Shown here: piece after piece, positions 26,500 to 34,270 of the stretch
Layout of the letters: every line of letters begins with the position of its first letter
Position numbering within the stretch: the stretch's first letter is position 1
NCBI RefSeq assembly: GCF_020164785.1
Contig: NZ_JAIUGX010000016.1
Coordinates: 22,403-86,402, forward strand
Origin: Mesorhizobium sp. ES1-1
GTDB taxonomy: Bacteria > Pseudomonadota > Alphaproteobacteria > Rhizobiales > Rhizobiaceae
Reading direction: 5' to 3'
Length of the DNA: 64,000 nt
The notes under the pieces: generated by a model
Told to the model about the DNA's origin: nothing
What the model saw: only the letters and a program-made list of their open reading frames with translations
Database searches by the model: none
Position numbers and translations under genes: made by a program

Positions 26500-27181
26500 A
26501 GACCCGCCGCTGCTGACCATCAGGCGCCGTTTCGAACGGCCCGCGGCAGACCTCGTCAGCGCCTTCGCCGGCGTGCCCGTCAGCCAAATCGTCGACGCCA
26601 TGGGCGGCCGCGGCGCCTTGCACCATGCGATCAAGCCGCTATCTCAGGCTGCCGCCACGCTGGTCGGCGTCGCCCTGACCTGTCAGTGCGGCCCCTCCGA
26701 CAATCTCGCGCTGTTCGGGGCGCTGGAGGTTGCCGCAAATGGCGATGTCATCATTGCGGCCACCGACAGCTTTGCCGGGGCGGCGGTCACCGGGGATCTC
26801 GTGCTCGGCATGGCGCGCAACAAGGGGGTGGCCGGCTTCGTCACCGACGGCCTGGTGCGCGATGTCGTCGGCATCGAGGCGGTCGGCTTGCCGGTCTATT
26901 GCGCCGGGGTGATCGCGAACTCGCCGGCCCGCAATGGCCCGGGCACGGTCGGCTTTCCGGTGGTGCTGGGCGGCGTGACCATCTCGCCGGGCGACATACT
27001 GGTCGGCGACCGCGACGGCGTCGCCGTGGTGCCCCGCCTGGAGGCCGGCACGGTTCTGGCACGGCTCGACGCCATCAAGGCGGCCGAGCAGGATCTCGAG
27101 ACCAGGGTGCGCCAGGGCCTGACGATGCCCGAATTCGCCAGCGCCGTCCTCAAATCAGACAGGACGCGCTTCGTCGACTGA
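26492..27181 (+). CDS. RraA/HMG-aldolase family protein
   Basis: A 229-residue protein starting at MIEDPPLLTI. It has GDVIIAATDSFAGAAVTGDL and GFVTDGLVRDVVGIEAVGLP. The latter contains the Asp-Gly-x-x-Arg-Asp signature that holds the metal and pyruvate enolate in 4-hydroxy-4-methyl-2-oxoglutarate aldolases. Members are aldolases or oxaloacetate decarboxylases; the E. coli RraA itself inhibits RNase E. Its place after a lactonase and a 2-hydroxyacid oxidase favours the aldolase role. It overlaps the upstream gene by 8 bp. Confidence 0.88.
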   Translation: MIEDPPLLTIRRRFERPAADLVSAFAGVPVSQIVDAMGGRGALHHAIKPLSQAAATLVGVALTCQCGPSDNLALFGALEVAANGDVIIAATDSFAGAAVTGDLVLGMARNKGVAGFVTDGLVRDVVGIEAVGLPVYCAGVIANSPARNGPGTVGFPVVLGGVTISPGDILVGDRDGVAVVPRLEAGTVLARLDAIKAAEQDLETRVRQGLTMPEFASAVLKSDRTRFVD

Positions 27182-27277
27182 AACGGAGCGCCGAAGTGCA
27201 AAAGCGATTTCAGGACGACAGGAGCCGATGAGGCGGCGCCGGTTGCAGGGCGGAGCCTCAGCCCGGCAAGACGCAGC

Positions 27278-27511
27278 CTAGGCGGCGCGCCGGTGCGGCA
27301 GCTGAAGGCCCGGGCGGGCGCGACGCGGGTCGACCGCGGTCACGATGCTGTGGTGATGATCGCAGTAGACGCGGTCAGCCGACGTCGGCGCTGCACAAAA
27401 ACGGTGGCCGCCGGGGACCGACCGGTCTTCGCTAACGGGGTAGCGGCACTGGTAGACGCCGAGCTGGATGAGGGGGACGTCTCTCGAGATGGGTCTGATG
27501 TTTGCAGGCAT
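27278..27511 (-). CDS. GcrA-like zinc-binding mini-protein
   Basis: A 77-residue protein with an AAGGAA ribosome-binding site. The middle (YQCRYPVSED, then GGHRFCAAPTSADRVYCDHH) carries Cys22, Cys39, Cys50 and histidines 35 and 52-54. Their spacing resembles the C-terminal domain of the cell-cycle regulator GcrA (C-(R/K)-(W/Y)-P ... H-x-F-C ... Y-C-x-x-H). The N-terminal DNA-binding half of GcrA is missing. It could be a regulator fragment that still binds sigma70, or a zinc-binding protein of other use. Confidence 0.55.
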   Translation of the reverse strand: MPANIRPISRDVPLIQLGVYQCRYPVSEDRSVPGGHRFCAAPTSADRVYCDHHHSIVTAVDPRRARPGLQLPHRRAA

Positions 27512-27679
27512 GATGGTTCCTTTCGTTCATAGCCACGGCCGGCTGACGGCCGCGGTGCGACGTCGGGCGAGCTTCTCTCGTTTTGAGGGCTTTGGATGAG
27601 CATATGGGGGTTGCCGGGGCGTGAATGAAGGGCGACGCCCCGCTTCTGAGGGCGATCGTTTGCGACTTAAGGACACATC

Positions 27680-28035
27680 TGTGAGGCTAATCGCTCCGAG
27701 CGCGCTGCGCGAGCAGTTCGGCGAGCCGGTGGCGACGCTCGTCGCCGATGTCAGCAACTCGCGCGGGCTTAACGGCAAGCGCCAGCGCTAGGTCCACAAC
27801 ACCGCGAAGGCCGGCATCTGAACCGAGAGGCTCAAGCTGGCGCACGAACCTCGAATTTCGAGGAGATGCTGAACGGCCCGATGAGCGGTTCAGCGCGGCG
27901 AGGTACCTGAAATGGTCACGCCGCGTGGTTGATGTCTGCCGTGGTGCGGCGCCGGAGTTGGAAGTGCGATTTGACGAGGCGGCGGCTGGGCTGCAGGCGC
28001 GGCTGGAGGAGGTTGGAGTGGGGAGTAGGGAGTAG
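27680..28035 (+). pseudogene. decayed second copy of the HD-domain hydrolase
   Basis: The sequence tracks the intact gene at 23629-24201 from its middle to its end, with matches at FGE.VA.LVADVS, RLKLA, ERF.AARYLKWS and RRVVDVCRGAAPELEVRFDE. The frame is interrupted by in-frame stops (TAG near 27789, TGA near 27820) and a small deletion. The N-terminal third with the HD motif is gone. It therefore cannot make an enzyme. Confidence 0.75.
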
Positions 28036-28041
28036 GGAGTA
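28020..28041. repeat. short tandem repeat (GGGAGTA)x3
   Basis: Three head-to-tail copies of GGGAGTA directly after the HD pseudogene, at the left edge of the AT-richer island. The rest of the gap to 28303 holds no recognisable gene. Confidence 0.6.
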
Positions 28042-28302
28042 GGTGAGGAATGCTCATTTCCTCAAGCCGGCGCCGAGCCACAGCGCTGGAGCTGGAGCTG
28101 TGGACGCGATGCACCCAAGCACTCGGGCTCGGAAGGCGCCATGCCCCACAGCGACGCCCTCTTGTGACCCCCCGTGACGACGCCGTACCATATGGCTTGC
28201 CGTGCTGTCGGCGGGTAATTGTAATTCTATATAGGGTGGGAGCGCGGTCTGGCTCCTAAGAACGAATTGGAATCGAAGCAAACCAAGTGAATCAGGCGGT
28301 GT

Positions 28303-28722
28303 ATGATTGATCGAATATCAAAAGAGCGCCGAAGCGCAAATATGGCGCGCATACGCTCCAAGAACACCGAGCCAGAGATGCGTGTTAGACAGGTCGCGCA
28401 TCGATTTGGTTACCGTTTCCGCCTTCACCGGAAGGATCTCCCCGGCAAACCTGACCTGGTTTTTCCAGCACGTCGTAAAGTTATCTTTGTTCACGGGTGC
28501 TTTTGGCATAGGCACGACGGCTGTATCGATTGTTCGGTGCCGAAGTCACGCCAGGATTATTGGGAACCAAAATTCGAGAGAACGAAGGCCAGAGACAAAG
28601 AGTCGCTGCAATTGCTCAATGAGGCTGGGTGGTCAGCGATGATAATATGGGATTGTGAAACTAAGACAGAAGCTGAGCTGTTAGCTGCGATATCTGACTT
28701 TCTCGGGCCACCGAACAAGTGA
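28303..28722 (+). CDS. vsr: very short patch repair endonuclease (Vsr)
   Basis: A 139-residue nuclease that nicks next to T:G mismatches left when 5-methylcytosine deaminates. The catalytic Asp51 sits in GKPDLVF, the same number as in E. coli Vsr. VIFVHGCFWHRHDGC supplies the His residues and Cys ligands of the structural zinc, and W83-region residues SRQDYWEPKFERTKARD follow. It is the first gene of an AT-richer island that also encodes the matching C5-methyltransferase on the other strand at 33087-32044. Repair of that enzyme's target site is the natural role. Confidence 0.93.
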   Translation: MIDRISKERRSANMARIRSKNTEPEMRVRQVAHRFGYRFRLHRKDLPGKPDLVFPARRKVIFVHGCFWHRHDGCIDCSVPKSRQDYWEPKFERTKARDKESLQLLNEAGWSAMIIWDCETKTEAELLAAISDFLGPPNK

Positions 28723-28825
28723 TGCTATCAAAAATGCACGGCTGTTTATAGACAGTTTGCTTTCTCGAGCGGATGCTGCTTGCGCTGACACGAACAGATC
28801 AGTAACGTGGTCTCGGGGGCAATTA

Positions 28826-30811
28826 GTGGCTGAAGCAGTAGTTATCGAAAAAGGTGAAGATTTGTCCAACTGGTTGGCCAATCCGGTCAACGAGGGTCAA
28901 ATTGCGCAGACTAGGCTTGCGGCGAGTGACAGAGTAATAGCACGGGTAACGGACGGAATTTATCGTCAGCCGGCATCGGCTTTACGCGAGCTAATATCCA
29001 ACGCGTGGGACGCAGACGCGTCCACTGTGACAATTCTCACCGATGCGCCTCGGTTCTCCAGAATATATGTTCGTGACGATGGCGCGGGTATGTCGCATGA
29101 GACACTTACGCGCTTACTAAAGAACATTGGCGGTAGTGCAAAAAGGCGAGAGGAGGGAAAGACCCTTGGAGTGGTAAACGCTCAAGACGTCGATTGTACT
29201 CCGGGTGGACGACCACTTATTGGCAAAATTGGAATTGGCCTTTTCTCGATAAGCCAGCTGTCGCGACGGTTCCAGATTAGTACGAAGGCAAGAGGTGAAA
29301 ATTATCGCTTGCTCGCTGAGATTAGGCTCCGTGCGTACGCAGAGGACCGTAGCGATATCGAGGCAGACGAGGGTGAGGACTACATTGCAGGCGATGTCCT
29401 GATCCGCCGAGAGCGAACCGAGGATCTGGATGCCCATGGAACAGACATCATCCTTGATGATGTGAAACCTCGCGTCCGAGACATCTTACGCAGCGCGGAC
29501 CGTTGGGAAAACGTCGCTGATCGCGAGGCAGCCTTCAATCGCGGTGATCTCGATACTTGGGCCAGTATGCGGGTCGAACCTCCGACCTATCATTCCGGAT
29601 ACATCGGAAAACTGTCCGAGCCTGCTGGTGGTCCGGTGCTTTTGGCCATCAAGCCGAAACTCCCTTGGACCAGCGAGGATCCGGCCGAAGTTCGCATGTC
29701 AAAGTTGATGGATGCCGTGGAAGGCGAGTTCGATCGTCTTGACCGCCCCGAGCTGGCGACCACGTTGGATACCTACTTGGAAATGATCTGGACATTGGGC
29801 CTCGCGGCGCCCGTGGCCTACGTCGATCGGCATCCATTTGACCTTACGCAGGACGGCCACCTCCAGCTCTATTGGATCACTAGAGAGCGGGGGCGTGGCC
29901 AAGAAGTCAGACTGGACCCTGGCGTAACTGTTCGCGAGGCAGTGAAAGCTCGAATAAAGGGTGCACCGGAGCTGACCGATGGACTAGATCCTGTAGGCGG
30001 CTTTCGCGTCGTGATGGACGGAGTCGAGCTTAAGCGGCCGATTAGGTTTAAGCACTATCCCACCTCACAACGCGGGCTAAATACCTCGGTGTTGTTTGTA
30101 GGTCGTTTCGAGCCTGACCTAGCCAGGGTTGCGCCTAGCCAGCGCGGTGGTGATCTATCGCTCGAAGCATATCTCTTCTGGACGGGGCGCGTTGTTCCCA
30201 AAGAGAATAATGGGGTTCTGGTCCGCATACGGGGCGCAAGCGGTTCAAATTTCGATCCAAACTTCTTCAAGTATCAAGTATCGGAGCAGACGCGTCTTAG
30301 ACAAATTACGTCAGAACTCTTCGTTCAACGTGGGTTAGATGCCGCTCTGAATATTGATCGCGAGAGTTTTAACTACTCTCATCCCCACCTGCAATTGGTG
30401 ACGCTATGGTTGCATGGGGCTATACGGCAGCTCACGAACCGCCTGAAAGACGAAGCAGATAAGTTAAGGTCAATGCGGAAAGAAAGCGAAGCTCAGGCTG
30501 GGCGGGATTTTCTTAGCACGACCACGTCTCAAGTATGGCGAGATAGACGAGGAGACGAGCCAGCACCCGACGTTGTGATAGCAAACACTGTCGCTGAGGC
30601 TCAGGAGGCGCGCAAAGCCGGCTCGATTGCGATTCTTCGGTCAGCAGTACCTCAACCCGCGAGGCCTCAAGAAAGAGAGATTGCCGATGGCCAAGCTGCG
30701 GCTCTCATACAGGTTCTATCCGCCTATGATGTTCTGGAAGGGCGCACGTATGAAGAACAACAGACGTTGATTGCAGCCATACTGGCCATTTTCCGAGGGG
30801 GAAAACTTTGA
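28826..30811 (+). CDS. GHKL (Hsp90/MORC-like) ATPase of a restriction-type cassette
   Basis: A 661-residue protein with the GTG at 28826 as start, chosen for its GGGGG site 6 bp upstream; an in-frame TTG exists at 28757. The N-terminal GHKL ATPase fold is clear: LRELISNAWDADA (about 54-66, with the catalytic Glu and Mg-binding Asn), DDGAGMS (84-90) and GKIGIGLFSISQ (133-144). A transducer-like middle follows. The last 200 residues are mainly helical, with a charged segment LTNRLKDEADKLRSMRKESE that may be coiled coil. Such MORC/Hsp90-like ATPases are known beside DNA methylases in prokaryotic conflict systems. No nuclease domain was recognised in it. Its stop overlaps the next gene's start (TTGA). 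Confidence 0.85.
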   Translation: MAEAVVIEKGEDLSNWLANPVNEGQIAQTRLAASDRVIARVTDGIYRQPASALRELISNAWDADASTVTILTDAPRFSRIYVRDDGAGMSHETLTRLLKNIGGSAKRREEGKTLGVVNAQDVDCTPGGRPLIGKIGIGLFSISQLSRRFQISTKARGENYRLLAEIRLRAYAEDRSDIEADEGEDYIAGDVLIRRERTEDLDAHGTDIILDDVKPRVRDILRSADRWENVADREAAFNRGDLDTWASMRVEPPTYHSGYIGKLSEPAGGPVLLAIKPKLPWTSEDPAEVRMSKLMDAVEGEFDRLDRPELATTLDTYLEMIWTLGLAAPVAYVDRHPFDLTQDGHLQLYWITRERGRGQEVRLDPGVTVREAVKARIKGAPELTDGLDPVGGFRVVMDGVELKRPIRFKHYPTSQRGLNTSVLFVGRFEPDLARVAPSQRGGDLSLEAYLFWTGRVVPKENNGVLVRIRGASGSNFDPNFFKYQVSEQTRLRQITSELFVQRGLDAALNIDRESFNYSHPHLQLVTLWLHGAIRQLTNRLKDEADKLRSMRKESEAQAGRDFLSTTTSQVWRDRRGDEPAPDVVIANTVAEAQEARKAGSIAILRSAVPQPARPQEREIADGQAAALIQVLSAYDVLEGRTYEEQQTLIAAILAIFRGGKL

Positions 30812-32091
30812 ACGGCGCGAAGTTCGGCACGGCTGACAATATAGAATTCGGAGAGCCTGCCGAAGGCGTTGGGGACGAGCAATACATAGATGCTGTTTTC
30901 GGGACTGATGCAGAGCAGGAGACGGTTCTTGGGGTGTCACTCGCGCCCCGTAGAAGCTTCGCTCCATGGCATCATCCAATTAAGCAGGTTGTTCGCCTCT
31001 ACCAATGGGCTCAGCATGTAAAGCGCTTGGTCGAGGAACACCGTCCCACGAAGCACTTAGAAACGCTTCGATATTTTACGCTACCCGGATCCGATCTCCT
31101 CGACGTACGAGTGCTAGCAGACGCGCTCGCCGTTAGCGGAACACGTATCGAGTACTTTGGCTTTGACTCAGGCTACCATGGTACCGAGTCCGGAGATGCC
31201 ACATCTGACTCAAACGGGATATACTTGGCTACTGAATCAGCGCTTCGCCAAGCTGGCCGGATTTCGGATGGTGCGGAAGTACTTGCTGATCGACTTGAGG
31301 ATATTGCGGTCAAAGGCAGTCAAGCTGCCAATCGCTTGCGTCAGAAGGGCGTTTTTGATGTTGTGAACATCGACGCCTGCGATCATTTAGGGTATGTGCC
31401 GAAGAACCGGACGCAATCAGTATTTGACGCTCTGGAGGCCATGCTCGCACATCAGCTTCCTGCGGTGGACCCATGGCTACTCTTCATAACTACACGAGCC
31501 AGTCCTGAGTTACTTGGTGCCCCGGCGACAAAACTCCAAGGCGCGATTTACAAGAATTTAGATCAGCATTCGTCGGCCTTCGGTGATCCATTGGCAATTT
31601 GCCTCGGAGGCGATCCGCTAAATTTGGCGGGCGAGCTTGCCAACCATTGGTCTACGCAGAGTTTCTCCTTTCTGAAGCTCTTCTCAATAGGTCTTGGAAA
31701 ATACCTTCTACAGTATTATCACGCTCAACAGAATCTTCCCGCTAAAGTTGAACTTGTGAGCGCGTTTGCGTATAAGGTCTCCAAAGACCAACCGGATATG
31801 CTCTCTCTGGCATTTCGCATAACACCGGATGGTATCAAAGTTCAGCCTGGTAGCGCTGGAGGCGCTGCTGTTATCCCTCCGTTAGAACTGCAACATGCTA
31901 TTGCAGTAGTAGAAAAGGCGGCACGGCTTTGGTATCTCGATGATGCGATTGCGAATGACGAAAAACTCCGGAAGGAAGCAGTACTCAGCACCGAGGCTCT
32001 GCTCGAATCAGCGCACTACGACATCCCGTTCTGGCGCAAGTGGCTAGCCGAACTTCCTATCCGGCCGATGCAATTGGACACCGCAGCTTGA
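30808..32091 (+). CDS. unrecognised 427-residue protein coupled to the GHKL ATPase
   Basis: It starts with TTG overlapping the ATPase stop by 4 bp, so the two are translationally coupled. The first 50 residues are acidic. Residues about 85-125 (LRYFTLPGSDLLDVRVLADA, then IEYFGFDSGYHG) and 180-200 (GVFDVVNIDACDHLGYVP) alternate strand and helix like a Rossmann fold, perhaps methyltransferase- or nucleotide-binding-like, but no complete SAM motif is seen. The C-terminal half is helix-rich. The last 48 bp overlap, tail to tail, the end of the cytosine methyltransferase gene. I do not recognise the family. The context makes it a candidate effector or specificity partner of the ATPase. Confidence 0.75.
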   Translation: MNGAKFGTADNIEFGEPAEGVGDEQYIDAVFGTDAEQETVLGVSLAPRRSFAPWHHPIKQVVRLYQWAQHVKRLVEEHRPTKHLETLRYFTLPGSDLLDVRVLADALAVSGTRIEYFGFDSGYHGTESGDATSDSNGIYLATESALRQAGRISDGAEVLADRLEDIAVKGSQAANRLRQKGVFDVVNIDACDHLGYVPKNRTQSVFDALEAMLAHQLPAVDPWLLFITTRASPELLGAPATKLQGAIYKNLDQHSSAFGDPLAICLGGDPLNLAGELANHWSTQSFSFLKLFSIGLGKYLLQYYHAQQNLPAKVELVSAFAYKVSKDQPDMLSLAFRITPDGIKVQPGSAGGAAVIPPLELQHAIAVVEKAARLWYLDDAIANDEKLRKEAVLSTEALLESAHYDIPFWRKWLAELPIRPMQLDTAA

Positions 32092-33087
32092 CCCCTCTAC
32101 TGCGACCAACTGATCTTTAACAGATTTTGCTACGGCTCTTGCCAGCGGAACTGGTACTGCCTCACTTATCTGGCGTATTTGTGAAGACATGGTGCCATGT
32201 AGCCGATAGTTGTGCGGCATCCCCTGTAGCTGCATAGCCTCATAAACGCTAAGTCTACGTTTGCCGCTTGGATGAATATGTACCTCTCTGTGGCCATACG
32301 CGACGGCAATGCTAGGTCGCTCCCAAGAAAGTGTTTTGAAGCTACGGCTTTTTACATTGCCTTCAGCAAGCGCACCCGGCCGGTCGAATTTTGGAGATCG
32401 AGGCTGCATGCACCAGTGGTTCGGATGGTGTGGAAACTGACTGGCGTCGGCACCCTTCTGAAAGTACATAGGCTCGGGGAGACCACCAATGGCATCGCGG
32501 ACCGTACGTACCGGTGTTACAAGAGGGGCGGGCGGCAACCACTCAAGCCCATCGAAACGGCCTCGGTTAAACCCCACAAGAAATAGACGTTGCCGCGACT
32601 GGGGTGCGCCGTAGAACTGTGCATCCAGAATAGTCTGAACCACTTCGAAGCCCGCCGCATCGAAGGCTTCCTTCGTCTTCCGAAGCGTATCTCGGTGTCG
32701 AGAAAGTGTGAGGCCGACAACGTTTTCGAGGACGAAGAAATCGACGGGGCTCCGCTCGTTAAGTTCTTGTGTGAGCCTGGCAAAAACGAGCGGCATCAGA
32801 TGGCGAGGATCATCGTCCTGCTGCCTTACGTTCGCCTGACTAAAACTCTGACACGGCGGACCACCTATAATTCCAGTTGGGTTAAATTGCTCGCCATAGG
32901 TCTGATCCAGCGTGCGGGCTGTCACCTCGGACAGGTCAGCAACATGCCCAGCGGACGGCCCGGGTCGATTCTCGTTGTAGGACAATACGCTGTCGCGGTT
33001 TCGATCAAAGGCCAATCCGACTTTGAATCCGGTCTCTTCGAACCCCAAATCGAGGCCGCCGGCGCCGCAAAAAAGACTCAGCAGCAC
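32044..33087 (-). CDS. DNA (cytosine-5) methyltransferase
   Basis: A 347-residue C5-methyltransferase with all core motifs: I FCGAGGLDLGF (6-16), IV GGPPCQSFSQAN (75-86, catalytic Cys79), VI ENVVG (121-125), VIII QSRQRLFLVG (163-172) and the C-terminal IX-X block RRLSVYEAMQLQGMP ... QISEAVPVPLARAVA. The target-recognition region is about 180-280 and is short. It starts with GTG behind a strong GGAGGTAA site. It points towards the ATPase and unknown genes and overlaps the latter by 48 bp. With Vsr it makes the modification and repair half of a restriction-like system. The target sequence cannot be read from the protein. Confidence 0.95.
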   Translation of the reverse strand: MLLSLFCGAGGLDLGFEETGFKVGLAFDRNRDSVLSYNENRPGPSAGHVADLSEVTARTLDQTYGEQFNPTGIIGGPPCQSFSQANVRQQDDDPRHLMPLVFARLTQELNERSPVDFFVLENVVGLTLSRHRDTLRKTKEAFDAAGFEVVQTILDAQFYGAPQSRQRLFLVGFNRGRFDGLEWLPPAPLVTPVRTVRDAIGGLPEPMYFQKGADASQFPHHPNHWCMQPRSPKFDRPGALAEGNVKSRSFKTLSWERPSIAVAYGHREVHIHPSGKRRLSVYEAMQLQGMPHNYRLHGTMSSQIRQISEAVPVPLARAVAKSVKDQLVAVEGSSCGVQLHRPDRKFG

Positions 33088-33276
33088 CTAGTTACCTCCA
33101 TCGTTACAGTAATCCGGTAGATACACGATTCGTAGAACCATACTCCAACAATCTGCATTTGGATGCGGATGCGCTGGAAATGGCACTTAGGGGCATGCCG
33201 TGGCCTCTAACGCAAGAATATCGGAGATGTGGTGCGGAGGCCATTACAACAGGACCCCTAGCACTTCCACTCCCCA

Positions 33277-33292
33277 TTAACCATTCGTTAAC
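33277..33292 (+). promoter_or_regulatory. CtrA-type box upstream of minC
   Basis: TTAA (33277-33280), seven bases, then TTAAC (33288-33292) match the alphaproteobacterial CtrA consensus TTAA-N7-TTAAC exactly. The box ends 45 bp before the minC start. It lies in the promoter region of minCDE and is also upstream, on the far side, of the divergent methyltransferase (190 bp away). Confidence 0.75.
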
Positions 33293-33336
33293 CATCTCGC
33301 CGCTAGCGTTTACCTCTCAGTAAGGATTCGCCAGCC

Positions 33337-34191
33337 GTGACTTTTGCCGCTCCCCTCGAGGCTAAATCCATTCGCTTTCGCGCCCGCTCTTTCGTCGCCT
33401 TCACGCTGACGCCGGAGGCGCCTTTGGCAGCCTGGCTGGAGGGGCTGGATCACTGGATCGGCAACTCGCCGGGCTATTTTTCCGGGCGGCCGGTGCTGCT
33501 CGATCTCAACGCTTTGAAGCCTTCGCCGGGCGAGATCGGTTCGCTGGTGGCGGCGCTTCTGGCGCGCGGCATCCGCATCTATGCCATCGAGCTGGAAGGC
33601 GCTTCGCTCGGGCCCGATCTCCCGCCGGTGCTGGTCGGCGCCAAGGAGGCGACGACCGATGGGCTGCTGCCGGGCCGCAAGGCCGAGGGCAGGGCGTCTG
33701 ACGGCAGCGCTGGCCGCGACGGCAAGGCCAAGGCGGCCGAGGCTAAGGCGGCCGAGGCCAAGGCTGGCGAAGGCAAGGCCGATGCCGGCAAGGCGGATGC
33801 TGGCAAGCCCGACTCCGTCAAAAATGGCAAGGGCGAGGCCCGCGCGGTGCAGCCGGAAACGCCTGGCACGCTGATGATCAAGGCGCCGATCCGCTCCGGC
33901 CAGGCGATCGTGCATCCGCATGGCGATGTCATCGTGCTCGGCTCGGTCGCGTCGGGGTCGGAGATCATCGCGGCGGGCTCCATCCATGTCTACGGCACTT
34001 TGCGCGGGCGCGCTTCGGCAGGCGCGCTGGGCGACAAGGATGCGCGCATCTTCTGCCGCCGCAACGAGGCCGAGCTTCTGGCCATCGACGGCTGGTACGT
34101 CACCGCAGAGGAGATGGAAGGCGTTTCGCGCGGCAAGCCGGTGCAGGCCTTCCTCGACGGCGATGGCTTGCGCGTTTCGCCGCTGAACTGA
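33337..34191 (+). CDS. minC: septum site-determining protein MinC
   Basis: A 284-residue FtsZ-assembly inhibitor. The N-terminal domain is about 1-110. The C-terminal beta-helix domain (about 175-284) has the typical PIRSGQAIVHPHGDVIVLGS, then VASGSEIIAAGSIHVYGTLRGRA and DARIFCRR. Between them lies an unusually long linker (about 112-172) of Ala/Lys/Glu/Gly/Asp tandem units (KAAEAKAAEAKAGEGKADAGK). GTG start with an AAGGA site. First gene of minCDE. Confidence 0.96.
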   Translation: MTFAAPLEAKSIRFRARSFVAFTLTPEAPLAAWLEGLDHWIGNSPGYFSGRPVLLDLNALKPSPGEIGSLVAALLARGIRIYAIELEGASLGPDLPPVLVGAKEATTDGLLPGRKAEGRASDGSAGRDGKAKAAEAKAAEAKAGEGKADAGKADAGKPDSVKNGKGEARAVQPETPGTLMIKAPIRSGQAIVHPHGDVIVLGSVASGSEIIAAGSIHVYGTLRGRASAGALGDKDARIFCRRNEAELLAIDGWYVTAEEMEGVSRGKPVQAFLDGDGLRVSPLN

Positions 34192-34270
34192 CGCACGATC
34201 CGATCGATATTCCGGGTCGGCAAGGCGCCGCCCGGCAACAAGACAAGGCAACGACAATGGAGGCTTTTCA

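Noticed and set aside
28036..28302. tRNA or attachment site at the left edge of the AT-rich island
   Set aside because: No cloverleaf or direct repeat matching the right edge near 33,100 was found, and no integrase is present.
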